Position numbers and translations under genes: made by a program
Shown here: positions 13,668 to 22,758 of the stretch, in pieces
How the letters are laid out: each line of letters opens with the position of its first letter
Numbering within the stretch: the first letter of the stretch is position 1
NCBI RefSeq assembly: GCF_000002985.6
Contig: NC_003281.10
Location: forward strand, 11,594,001 to 11,658,000
Origin: Caenorhabditis elegans
Lineage: Eukaryota; Nematoda; Chromadorea; Rhabditida; Rhabditidae
DNA: 64,000 bases
Direction of reading: 5' to 3'
Notes under the pieces: generated by a model
What the model saw: the letters and a program-made list of their open reading frames with translations, nothing else
The model's database searches: none
Told to the model about the DNA's origin: nothing

Positions 13668-13927
13668 AATACTGGAGATATTTTGCGACATGGCGCGAAA
13701 AGAAGAAAAGAAGGGGATGTTAATTCACTGGAGAATGATCATGGTAAATTAAAATCAACAGACACTTAAACAACATCATTTAAAATAAATTTTCAGAGAC
13801 GACAGAGCACATCTACGGGAATACCCACACAACGGAACGAGATGATCTGATTTCAACGAATTCAGAGGAGAATTCTTCGTCCGACGAGGAATACACGTGC
13901 ATTCAGGACTGTACGAAACAATCATGA
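13668..13927 (+). CDS. 3' exons of an unrecognised acidic-tailed protein
   Basis: Two exons, 13668-13743 (after the weak acceptor GATAG) and 13797-13927, join in phase to give a 68-residue C-terminal segment. It starts NTGDILRHGAKRRKEGD and ends in an acidic serine stretch (TNSEENSSSDEEYTC). The intron has GTAAAT and TTTCAG borders. Further upstream the frame meets TAG at 13665-13667, so earlier exons must lie elsewhere, perhaps beyond Tc3, which would then sit in an intron. A poly(A) signal, AATAAA, is at 14049-14054. The family is not recognised. The spacing to the next gene suggests an operon. Confidence 0.5.
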
Positions 13928-14048
13928 AATAGTACTTCCTTTTTCCAAGCGAGTTTCTTTGTCTTAGTTTTGTGTTTCCTTGTTTTGTATCGATGTATCA
14001 CTGTTGCACGTAAATTTATCGATTAACCTTTTCTGCTCATTGCTCTCT

Positions 14049-14169
14049 AATAAAATATCATTCGTAATTCCCCAATTCTTTATTTGGTCAACCCGCATGT
14101 TGCTTCACATTTTTAATACCTTTTTTATATAATACATTTTTTAATACCTTTAATACAATTACAGTGAAG
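14049..14169 (+). promoter_or_regulatory. Poly(A) signal and trans-splice acceptor with operon-like spacing
   Basis: AATAAA at 14049-14054 ends the upstream gene. About 110 bp later TTACAG (14159-14164) lies six bases before the next ATG at 14170. Roughly 100 bp between a 3' end and the next trans-splice site is the usual spacing of C. elegans SL2 operons. Inference only. Confidence 0.45.
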
Positions 14170-15082
14170 ATGTCTCGTGTTGAGGAAATGATTAGTCGCT
14201 TTGGAAAAAGAAAAGAAGTTCCCGTTGATTTGCCAACGAAAAAGAAATCGAAAGTGGCTCCTCAATCTAAGAAACTCGAAATTCGTCGTCAGCTGCCGCA
14301 GACTGTATGTGAACTCATGTTCAGTGCTTTGAAAAAGTTAAATTTCAGGCTATGATTCGAGGAGAACTTGTCACAGAACAACCGCCTGCTCATGAAATTG
14401 TTGTGCCAAAGTCTTCACAATTTCAAAACGAAAGTGATGATGATACTGGGATGTATGAAGACACGGAAATTGATGTGGAACACGAAGAAGAAGTTCAAGA
14501 AGAGCAAATCCATGACCGCACTAAAAGAGGCGAAAGTTCGTCAAGCTCTATGAGCTCAAAATCTGGCAACTCGGTTGACACGTTATCTAATAAAAAGGTA
14601 TTCAATTTGATATTTGTATATTTCAAATGAATTATTGTTTAGACCGCGGGCACGTTCTGTCCAGTGGAAGTTGGATTCGAAGTTATCGGCACTCCAGCAG
14701 AGTTGATGCCTTCGTTGAACGTGAGATTCAGATAATTATTACAAAAATAATCGATTTCATTTCAGAAACGCGTGTCACAGCTGATGAACACGAGACTCGA
14801 CGTGGACTGCCGTGCTTTGGAAGAAGTTTTGGTGGCTGAGACAGTGACTACGGAAAATGTGAAGTGTGTCGCAGCGGGAGTCATTGGAGCTATGAAATCT
14901 GTGAGTTTTAATTGTCTATTTGCCTTTCAATCTTTTTCTTTAAAAATATCAACAATGCAACGTTTCAGGTTCCGTTGTTACCTCTTTTGATAATAAACTT
15001 CAGTGGAATCCAAAGATTATTTCCTTTAAAACGTTTGGTCTGGAATAATAAATGCAAAAAAGTCGATGAACTACTTAATTAG
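14170..15082 (+). CDS. Unrecognised 236-residue nuclear-like protein, five exons
   Basis: Exons 14170-14304, 14349-14597, 14643-14720, 14766-14900 and 14969-15082 keep phase throughout with good GT/AG borders. The N-terminus (MSRVEEMISRFGKRKE) carries a basic cluster, PTKKKSK, that resembles a nuclear localisation signal. Residues about 70-105 are strongly acidic (SDDDTGMYEDTEIDVEHEEE), followed by a serine run. The remainder (GTFCPVEVGFEVIGTPAELM, then a helical ALEEVLVAE segment) looks globular. I do not recognise a domain. The last exon is uncertain because an AATAAA occurs at about 14993, inside it. The gene lies within the inverted-repeat block and may be cargo of a mobile element or second in an operon. 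Confidence 0.6.
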
Positions 15083-15339
15083 CGTCGCAACTAGTTCTCA
15101 CACGCGCAAGGTTGGCTAAACAGGTAACGTTTCAGATCGTGAAGCAGAAGGTCAAGGGTTCAACTCCGGGTGGTGGCAAGATAATTTCTCCGAGAACGGT
15201 AGCAGGCTTAGAAGAGGTGTCTAGATTCCACAGGACCTGTGGAAAAAGTGAACGAACAGGGTCGGCAGGGGAGCTGAACGAGAATAGAAAATCTTTTTTT
15301 TTTCCGGAATCCAAAATCACATTTTCCAAAAATTCACTT

Positions 15340-15545
15340 TTAAAAATTCCGAGTCTATATAGGAGGCGAAAACCGAGTCTAAATAGAAGAATTCCGAAAC
15401 TAGTTAGAAAAACTCCGAATCTAGCTAGGAGAAATCCGAAACTAGTTAGGAGAAATCCGAATCTAATTAGAAGCGGGGCGAGTCAAATTAGGAGAGCGGA
15501 GTCTAATTAGAAGCGGGACGAGTCAAATTAGAAAAAAACCCTGTT
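15340..15545. repeat. Array of TCTAATTAGA-type units, right
   Basis: About ten imperfect units such as CCGAATCTAGCTAGGAGAAA and GAGTCTAATTAGAAGCGGG, related to the array at 10870-11100. It ends shortly before the right inverted end at about 15610-15633. Confidence 0.7.
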
Positions 15546-15788
15546 CGATTTAGGTTCGATTAGTTCTGCTCCGCATTCCGATTAGCTTCGCTTTTCACAT
15601 AATCAGACTCCAAACCATTTATCTGAGAAACTCGGCCACGTAACTTGAAAAGTTTTAGCTTCAAAAATCTCCATGTACTTTGATTTCATCCTTTTCCGCA
15701 TATGCACATTACCTTTCTAGATTTCAATTTAATTAGTACCTTTTTCGTGCGCACACACCAACCCTTCGAGCACACCTTCAGAATTTGT

Positions 15789-15798
15789 CTGCGTCTCT
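15789..15798 (+). promoter_or_regulatory. CTGCGTCTCT promoter-like motif
   Basis: The word lies about 130 bp before the start codon at 15922, followed by pyrimidine-rich CTCTCTCTC. The same 10-mer occurs at 63408-63417 (before the last gene) and, reversed, at 31013-31022 (before gly-8). Confidence 0.4.
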
Positions 15799-15921
15799 AC
15801 AAGAACGTGTGCTCTCTCTCACTCTCTCGCATGGGTTACCTTATCACTAATCCTCTCCGTATTAGACATGCTTGCGTGGAGTATGTTTCATATTTTAGCT
15901 CCTATTATACAGCTTTTTGTC

Positions 15922-17114
15922 ATGTCCAGTAAGGGCGAGACGGTGGTGGAGAAATTTGAAAAACCGCCGGCCATAGCGGCGTCACACGGACCAACTACCC
16001 GGAGATCTCGTGAGTTTTTCACGTGGTGCCGGGATGTCACATTACGCTTTGATCTACAAAAAATGCTGGAATTTTTTGCTCGAAAAATGTGACGTCAGCA
16101 CGTTCTTAACCATGAAAAATTATTGGAAAACTCTGCATCTCTTTTCCCGCATTTTTTTGTAGATCAACGTAGATAAAAACCGAAATGAGACACTCTGACA
16201 CCACGTGAGTTTTTGGGAAACTTGCGCGTCAAATATGATGTATTGGAGGTGGGACGGAGTCAATGCGCCAGATTTGACGCGCAACTGAATTTGCGCGTCA
16301 AATGTGGCGCATTGGACCTGCAGACTAATGGCAACGAATTTTACGAGCAAATTTTAATGTATTAAACATATACAAATTTATAGGATATTTCGAAAAATAG
16401 ACAATATAGGAGCACAAAATTTTGAGAATGCGTACTGAGCAACATATTTGACGCGCAAAATATCTCGTAGCGAAAACTACAGTAGTCCTTTAAAGGACTA
16501 CTGTAGAGCTTGTGTCGATTTACGGGATCAATCTTATTTTTTTCTTATTCAAAAAAATTTCAAAAAAATTTAATATCTAACAATTTCGAAAATTGAGCCC
16601 GTAAATCGACACTACAGTAGTCATTTAAAAAAGCAACTGTAGTTTCGCTGCAAGATATTTTGCGCGTCAAACGTGTTGCGTAATACTTATTCTCCTAGTT
16701 TTACGCTTCCGTAATAAGATACCAAAAATTGTTCTCTTCCAAAAATGATTTCACATTGTTTTTCCCGATAAACTTTCAGCTTTATCGCCCGATTTAAGTG
16801 TTTTTGTTGAAAACGCGCTCCTCTAACAGAAAAAGTTTGTGTGTGGCCGAGTTTTCTCTTTCGCGGCCGCGAAACAAGAAAGTCCGTTTTTCACTAGAAA
16901 TCAGTAACAAAATTTCAGAAAAATCAATTTATTTTCATTCAGATTCAAAAATAAAACTTTTTGACGCGCAAAACTGAAGAAACTTCAAGTTTCAGGTCGA
17001 AAACTAATTGCGGAAGCGGAATTTCAGTCGAAAATTCAAAATTTGGAAGATGTTATTGCCAGGATCAAAAGCAGAAGTGTTGTGGAAGCAGTGGCCACTG
17101 GCAGGAATTTGTGA
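15922..17114 (+). CDS. Unrecognised 68-residue coiled-coil protein, two exons
   Basis: Exons 15922-16009 and 16996-17114 join in phase (C|GT) across a 986-bp intron. ATG 15922 follows a TATACAG that could be a trans-splice acceptor; an in-frame ATG at 15868 is the alternative. The product starts MSSKGETVVEKFEKPP, has a basic patch TTRRSRRK, and ends in a helical, heptad-like segment (AEFQSKIQNLEDVIARIKSR). A poly(A) signal, AATAAA, lies at about 17156. The intron holds two foldback elements (16020-16207 and about 16405-16690). No family recognised; the short length and clean splice phase favour a real small gene. Confidence 0.5.
16020..16207. mobile_element. Foldback element family A, copy 1
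   Basis: The ends are CACGTGGTG and CACCACGTG, with inner arms carrying TTTGATCTACAAAAAATGC and its complement. Related copies lie at 38759-38943, 58134-58263, 61658-61822 and about 62392-62540. Small palindromic non-coding DNA element (MITE type). Confidence 0.75.
16405..16690. mobile_element. Foldback element family B, copy 1
   Basis: The left arm reads GAGAATGCGTACTGAGCAAC, then TTTGACGCGCAAAATATCTC, then ACTACAGTAGTCCTTTAAA and GTGTCGATTTACGGG; the right arm is the complement. Outer ends are degraded. Better copies lie at 18821-19140, 25345-25620 and 27791-28070. Confidence 0.75.
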
Positions 17115-17469
17115 TAATTATTTAAACGGTTTCTTTTGCGAATTTTCCCGAAAACAATAAAATTTTCGACTTCTACAGTGACTTGGCCGAGTTTTTGCAA
17201 CTCCGCGGCCACGGAGAAGAATCGTGTTGCAAAAACAGAAAAATCAATAAAAATTTTATTAATATATCGATTTATTTATAAACTTGTCCCTGTGGTTGCT
17301 GACTGTTCGGCCTCCATTGCAAGGCGGATCGGACGTTGTTCAGCGGTGAATTCTGCGGAATAAACTCCCGTTTTAGACGATTTTGAGCTGAAAATCGATT
17401 TTTACGGGAGAAAACAATACACACGATTTGACGCGCAAGTTTTGTGATTTTACGACGGTACAATGCCGC

Positions 17470-18155
17470 TCAAGTAGGGCTCCCATGAAGTCGCCACAAG
17501 GGCCGCCACGCCTGCCTCAGCCGTCGCAGCGCCGGTCTCAGCGGTTTCATCGCCGGCCTCAGGGATCGCAGCGCCGGTCCCAGCGGTTTCATCGCCGGCC
17601 TCAACGGTCGCGGCGCCGGTCTCAGCGGTTTCACCGCCGGCCTCGGCGGTCGCAGCGCCGGTCTCATCGAGCGCAGCGCCGGCCTCCACGGTCGCAGCGC
17701 CGGTCTCAGCGGTTTCATTGCCGGCCTCAGCGGTCACCGCGCCGGCCTCAGCGGTTGCAGCGCCGGCCTCCGCGAGCGCAGCGGTCGCGGCGCCGGCCTC
17801 AGCGATCGCAGCGCCGGTCTCATAGAGCGCAGCGCTGGCCTCCACGGTCGCGGCGCCGGTCTCAGCGGTTTCATCGCTGGCTTCAGCGGTCGCAGCGCCG
17901 GCCTCAGCGGTCGCAGCGCCTGTCTCAGCGGTCGCGGCGCCGGTCTCAGCGGCCGCAGCGCCGGTCTCAGCGGTTTCATCGCCGGCCTCAGCGGTCGCCG
18001 CGCTGGCCTCAGCGGTCGCAGCGCCGGCCTCAGCGGTCGCAGCACCTGTCTCAACGGTCGCGGCGCCGGCCTCAGCGGTCGCAGCGCCGGTCTCATAGAG
18101 CGCAGCGCTGGCCTCTACGGTCGCAGCGCCGGTCTCAGCGGTCGCATGCGGCACG
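17470..18155. repeat. GC-rich 21-bp minisatellite
   Basis: About 32 imperfect copies of a 21-bp unit such as GCCTCAGCGGTCGCAGCGCCG. Because 21 is a multiple of 3, several frames stay open. On the plus strand 17428-18285 encodes an Arg/Ser/Gln/Pro heptad repeat (RRSQRFH). On the minus strand 17450-18154 gives a GAATAET heptad and another frame gives PALRPLR. With no start context, splice structure or non-repeat domain, I regard these frames as by-products of the repeat. It is strikingly GC-rich in AT-rich surroundings. Confidence 0.9.
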
Positions 18156-18606
18156 GAACCCCAAGCGTGTCGGCCGCTACCACATAACTACCTTTCGTAC
18201 TTCATTGCACACGCACAGCGGCGCGCGGCGTAGGCCCGATGGCGCCTCACTCAGCTGGAGCCCTAGGTTCGAGCACACCATTTAACATAAAAAAGATCGT
18301 CGGTTTTCACCTATTTTTCAGCAAAATTACCTCTTTTTTCAAGACTAAGCTTGTTATCAGTGATAACACGAGCTTCCAGTGAATTCTGGGTCAGTGAGAA
18401 TACGAAAAGCCAGCAGAGACACGTGGCGGTGAGCATATTGTTAGTGGTGGGACCGGAAAATGTTAGAAAATGATTGCAAAAAGTTGAAGCCTTTTTTTTT
18501 CAAACTTTGAACTTGATTTTTTTAGCGTTGGCAAAATTCCACGTGTTCCAATTCTCAGATTCCAACTTTAAAAATCTTTTAATATTTTTTAAATCATTAT
18601 TTCAAC

Positions 18607-21600
18607 ATGTTCTCCGTGGACGACTCACAATTTTTGATGAAAAGTGAAAATTTCAAGGATTTCGAATCAAACATGCCTACCGATGCGGCATTGGTTAGCC
18701 TTTTTTGTTTGAAAAATCGATAATCTTCAAATTTTCAGGACGTTAGGAACTGGATGAGCCTTTGTTATCGGATTTATGGGTTAGTTTCCGATAGAGCGCG
18801 CATGCATTCTTGATTTATATATTACGGGAACACTAAATTCTGAGAATGCGTATTACGCAACATATTTGACGCGCAAAATATAACTATATCTCGCAGCGAA
18901 AACTACAGTTTTTCTTCAAATGACTACTGTAGCGCTGGTGTCGATTTACGGGCACGGTTTTCGAAGCAATATTAAATAACTTTGTAATTTTTGTGTTTTC
19001 TTTTAATATTTTATCGATTGAAAATTAGTCCCGTAAATCGACGCTACTGTAGTCATTTAAACAGTAGTTTTCGCTACGAGATATTTGCGCGTCAAATATG
19101 TTGCGCAATACGCATTCTCAGCATTTTGTGTTCCCGTAATACGTATTAGCTCGCTACAAAAATTCTGCAAACACCGATTGAAAGGCACTATATTTTACGC
19201 GCAAATTCAAATTTTTTGTTTTTTGCGCGTAAGATCGGATGCATTCCGCTCATTAACGAGCAATTTTTTTTAACTGTTAAATTACAGAAACATGCTGGAC
19301 AATACGGAATTCTCGTTTGTTGTCAGTTTTCCGCAAATCGTTTCTCAACTCTCGTTTCTGATGTCAGTTTGTCCAAAACAAACGACCGGACTGCAAAGCG
19401 AGTTCAGCTGGAGCCCAACTACACGTGGATTTGCACATAAGATTATGGTAACTAGTAGTTTAATGCACTATATTTGACGCGCAAAAATTGAATTTCCAGC
19501 ACAAAAACTTGATGGAGAGCACCGAATTGTTCATGACGCGTTGGAAAAAGGAGATGATCGATGCGGCAAAGCCGGGGAAGATTAAAAGTGCTCGGCGAGC
19601 ACTTTGCTATCCGAAATATGCAATTTCATTCCATTTGAACACGTTGGAATGTCTTCGACGTTATCTTGTTGAGTGGGTGATGTTTGATGGAACCGGCAGT
19701 CATCAGCAATGGATCGGTCGGCAGTTGGGGGTACGTTGGAGTGAGATATTGCGCGGAGTCATGTAAATGCATCAGACTTGACGCGCAAATGTTGGTACTT
19801 TCTACAAAAAACCAATTTGCGCGTCAAATGTGATGCATCACAGATTTCTGGGGTCCCTCATAAATTGAAATGGAAGAGTTTGCCAAACTAGGCCATTTTG
19901 ACTCGGCCATATCTGGGGTAGATTTACGGCGCGTTGCGTGTCGCGTCGCGGCTCGATTTTAGTTGTAAAACTAAATGTCCGTGTGGAGTACACAACTTTC
20001 CCGTCCGGCAGGCGATTGTCAATGGAGCGCGAAAAATTCAATAAGGAAGACCAGAGCCCCGTGATAAATGCGTCAGCCTTGACGCGCAAATCAATTTGCG
20101 CGTCAAATGTGATGCATTGAGCCCGCGAACAACACCCCCCCAATTTTTCAGATCAACTACAAGGATCAAGTTGTGATCAATGTTTGGCCGGACGAACTTC
20201 TGGCGAAAGACGAGCAACACGCTCACAAGAAGCCGCTCGGAAGACACGTGAAACCCGACGACGACGAAATGGGCAAGAGAGCGCCGATCCTCGCGTGGAT
20301 CAGCCACGCTCAGGTCGCTATTCACCCCGAAATTTTCGACAGCCAATATCTGTACACTTCCAAAAAAATCGATTATATTCGTATCGCGGCGACTCCGACG
20401 ATGAAGATTCAAGAGAAACCGTCGCAATTGCGTAAGCACATCACCGTAATAAAAATCGATAATATTTCCGAAAATCGATAATTGTCACAAAAAATCGATA
20501 ACTGTCACAAAAAATCGATAATTGTCACAAAAATCGATAATTGTCACAAAAAATCGATAACTGTCACAAAAAATCGATAATTGTCACAAAAATCGATAAT
20601 TGTCACAAAAAATCGATATTTTCACAAAAATCAATAATTTCCATAAAAATCGATAATTTTCAGCATGGAATATGATAATACTGCCGTGCGCCAAACCGGA
20701 CCTCTGCTTCATCATAATTTACGACTTTTCGCGAAACCTGTGCACATATGATGATCTCCGCCTGCATGTCAACGACTACCGTCCATTCGCGCCGTGCATC
20801 GTTCGAAGATGCATGAAACGGGCCGGCGAAGAGGCGCCGTCAACCAAGAAAAATATCTACTTCCCGTATTGGAATGAAACGGAGTTCTATCCGAATAAGT
20901 ATACCGAATCACTTCAGGTACGAAAATCAATAATTTCCACAAAAATCGATAATTTCCACAAAAGTCGATAATTGCCACAAAAATCGATAACTTACACAAA
21001 AATCGATAATTTCCATAAAAAATCGATAATTTACACAAAAATCGATAATTTTCCCAAAAGTCAATAATTCTTCACAAAAACCGATAATTTTCCCAAAAAT
21101 CGATAATTTCCACAAAAATCGATATTTTCCGCAAAAATCGATAATTTACACAAAAATCAATAATTTAAACAAAATTCAGAAAGTTGTGAAAATGGAGGAC
21201 ACGTTTACGAAAGGCGGATTCGACGATTTGGCTTGTTCCAGCGCTCAACCGTCGGCGGGAGTCGGTGACATTTACAAAATGGGGCATTTGCAGAATTTCG
21301 CCACGATGAGCTTCTTCAATGTGGCCAGCTCGAAGTAAGATTATGAAAAACCTAGGCCACCGGTTTTTTTTTCGAAAAATTATCGATTTTTTCGAAATAT
21401 TCGAAATTTTCCATTTCAGAAAGCCCTCCGCCGACGGAAAAGGCGCGAAAAACTCGATCAACGAAATAATCGAACGCCACGTGGACAATGAAGTTGTGCC
21501 GCACCCGTTTTGTGCGATTCTATGGGATACAAATCGGCAAGTTCCGGTTTTTATGGGAAAGTACGGTTTATTGCTTTGTTTCAGTATTAAAACAAAAAAT

Positions 21601-21707
21601 TAATTATTTTTTTCAGAATCACCGGCAAAAAGTTGGTCGAGGAGCAGGAGCCGGAGAAGCCGGGATTTGTCGGCTCAATTATTAAATGGTTGAAATGGGA
21701 TACCTAA
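18607..21707 (+). CDS. Divergent serpin-like protein, nine exons, 479 residues
   Basis: Exons 18607-18693, 18739-18779, 19288-19447, 19500-19730, 20152-20431, 20664-20917, 21180-21334, 21420-21560 and 21617-21707 all join in phase. The clue to the family is the C-terminus: HPFCAILWDTNRQVPVFMGK (residues 431-450) matches the serpin end pattern HPFxFxI...FxGxI. Weaker matches are SMIILLP-like NMIILPCAKPD before the middle, MEDTFTKGGFDDL (as in serpin helix-F/strand regions) and an N-terminal EFSFVVSFPQIVSQLSFL. It is longer than a typical 370-400-residue serpin. The stretch where the reactive-centre loop should lie (about 395-430) is Lys/Ser-rich and lacks the small-residue hinge of inhibitory serpins, so a non-inhibitory role is likely. 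No signal peptide is visible. Introns contain two minisatellites and mobile fragments. Confidence 0.75.
18821..19140. mobile_element. Foldback element family B, copy 2
   Basis: Complete copy in the second intron of the serpin-like gene. It starts ATTACGGGAACAC, ends GTGTTCCCGTAAT, and the arms complement each other almost throughout. Confidence 0.85.
19842..20065 (+). mobile_element. Foldback element family C, copy 1
   Basis: Starts CACAGATTTCTGG and ends CCAGAGCCCCGTG, an imperfect 13-bp inverted end. The core contains the CpG-rich word GGCGCGTTGCGTGTCGCGTC. Other copies lie at 25823-26025, 30152-30341, 60481-60712 and 61050-61288, all in the same orientation. Confidence 0.8.
20450..20660. 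repeat. AAAAATCGATAATTGTCAC minisatellite
   Basis: About eleven units of 18-20 bp in intron 5 of the serpin-like gene, with small changes at the GTCAC end. Confidence 0.9.
20925..21175. repeat. AAAAATCGATAATTTCCAC minisatellite
   Basis: About thirteen units of the same family in the next intron (intron 6) of the serpin-like gene, so two introns of one gene share one minisatellite. Confidence 0.9.
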
Positions 21708-21949
21708 AACTTGTTCGATACAATTTATTTTTTTTTATTTTCTCTTTTTCCCGCTTTTATTGTCGTAACAGATTAAAATTAAATAAATTTATTCTGTATA
21801 ATTTTTCAAAACTACGGTATTGCAAAATCGCTGCGAGACCCGCGCGCCTTGAAATTCACTTTTCCCCCAACCAGCCGCCTAAAAAAATTCAATTAACAAT
21901 TCAATTCTTCCCTTTTAAATTTTTTTACTTTTGATAAAAATATTATTTT

Positions 21950-22745
21950 CCCGATATAATCTATTCGCAAGCCAGCGGGCTGCCAGCAACGACGCTCCGA
22001 AATCCCGCTCGATGTACTCCTCTCGGACAATTGGCAAATAATATTTTTTGTTGTTTTTTTTTCCGATTTCATCGGATTTTCATTAATTTTTCGATTATTT
22101 GAATACAAAACTCGATTAAAAACCCAATTTTTCTATTTTAAATCAGAAAAAATTTAGTGAAATCACAAAAATTGACAGAAAACATCGAATTTTTAATTTT
22201 TAAAGTTATTTTTCAAAGTTTCCGTTGAATTTATCTGTAAAATCGATCAAATTATATTATTATAATTATTATCCATTCCAAAACCAACGAAAAGCCAGAA
22301 ACGATGCTCCGAAATCCCACTTTTTGTACTCCTCTCGGACAAGTGCCAAATAATATTTTTTTGCTTTTTTCCGGTTCTCAACCGATTTTAATAGGTTTTT
22401 CAGTGATTTTAATACAAAATTCGATTGAAAAGCAGTTTTTCCATAGTTATAAACGATTAAAATGCGAAAATTATTGAGTTTTAATTAAAATTTTAATGAA
22501 AACCGTAAAATTAGAAAAAAAAATCCATTTTCAAGCTATTTTTCTTTATTTTCCTTCAAAAATTCCTTTTAAAATCGATCAAATTCTAATATTATATATT
22601 ATTATCCATTCCAAACTCAACAGAAACCCAGCAACGACGCTCCGAAATCCCGCTCTTTGTACTCCTCTCGGACAAGCGTCATATGATTTTTTTCGCTTTT
22701 TTTGCCGATTTCTATTGATTTTTTTGGGGTTTTTCATTCAAAAAA
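21950..22745. repeat. Three direct copies of a 310-330-bp block upstream of ceh-91
   Basis: Each copy contains CGACGCTCCGAAATCCCGCT (about 21989, 22303, 22636; copy 2 has ATG for ACG), then TGTACTCCTCTCGGACAA and an AT-rich tail. Copies 2 and 3 also share TATTATCCATTCCAAA. The same GC word, slightly changed, appears once more at about 35665. The block fills the gap between the serpin-like gene and ceh-91. Confidence 0.8.
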
Positions 22746-22758
22746 AGTGATTTTCAGC

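Larger units (their letters stand above)
10855..15636. mobile_element. Candidate 4.8-kb element with short inverted ends and inner TCTAATTAGA arrays
   Basis: The left end has CAGATAAATGGTTTGGAG at about 10860 and the right end has its reverse complement at about 15610-15633. The match is about 23 bp and continues imperfectly inwards. Just inside each end is an array of degenerate GAGTCTAATTAGAAG units (10870-11100 and 15340-15545). Between them lie two small genes and a Tc3. I see no transposase other than that of Tc3 and no clear target-site duplication, so this may be a non-autonomous or internally rearranged element, or simply two copies of a dispersed repeat in opposite orientation. Confidence 0.4.

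Noticed and set aside
15105..15180. tRNA-like segment (TGGCTAAACAGG and GGTTCAACTCC)
   Set aside because: Box A and box B words are present, but the T-stem pairs poorly and no acceptor stem forms; at most a tRNA-derived relic.
17428..18285. 285-codon and 234-codon frames in the GC-rich block
   Set aside because: Produced by a 21-bp repeat; no unique sequence or gene structure.
18166..18285. Possible tRNA-like box B (TAGGTTCGAGCAC)
   Set aside because: No matching box A at the right distance and no cloverleaf.
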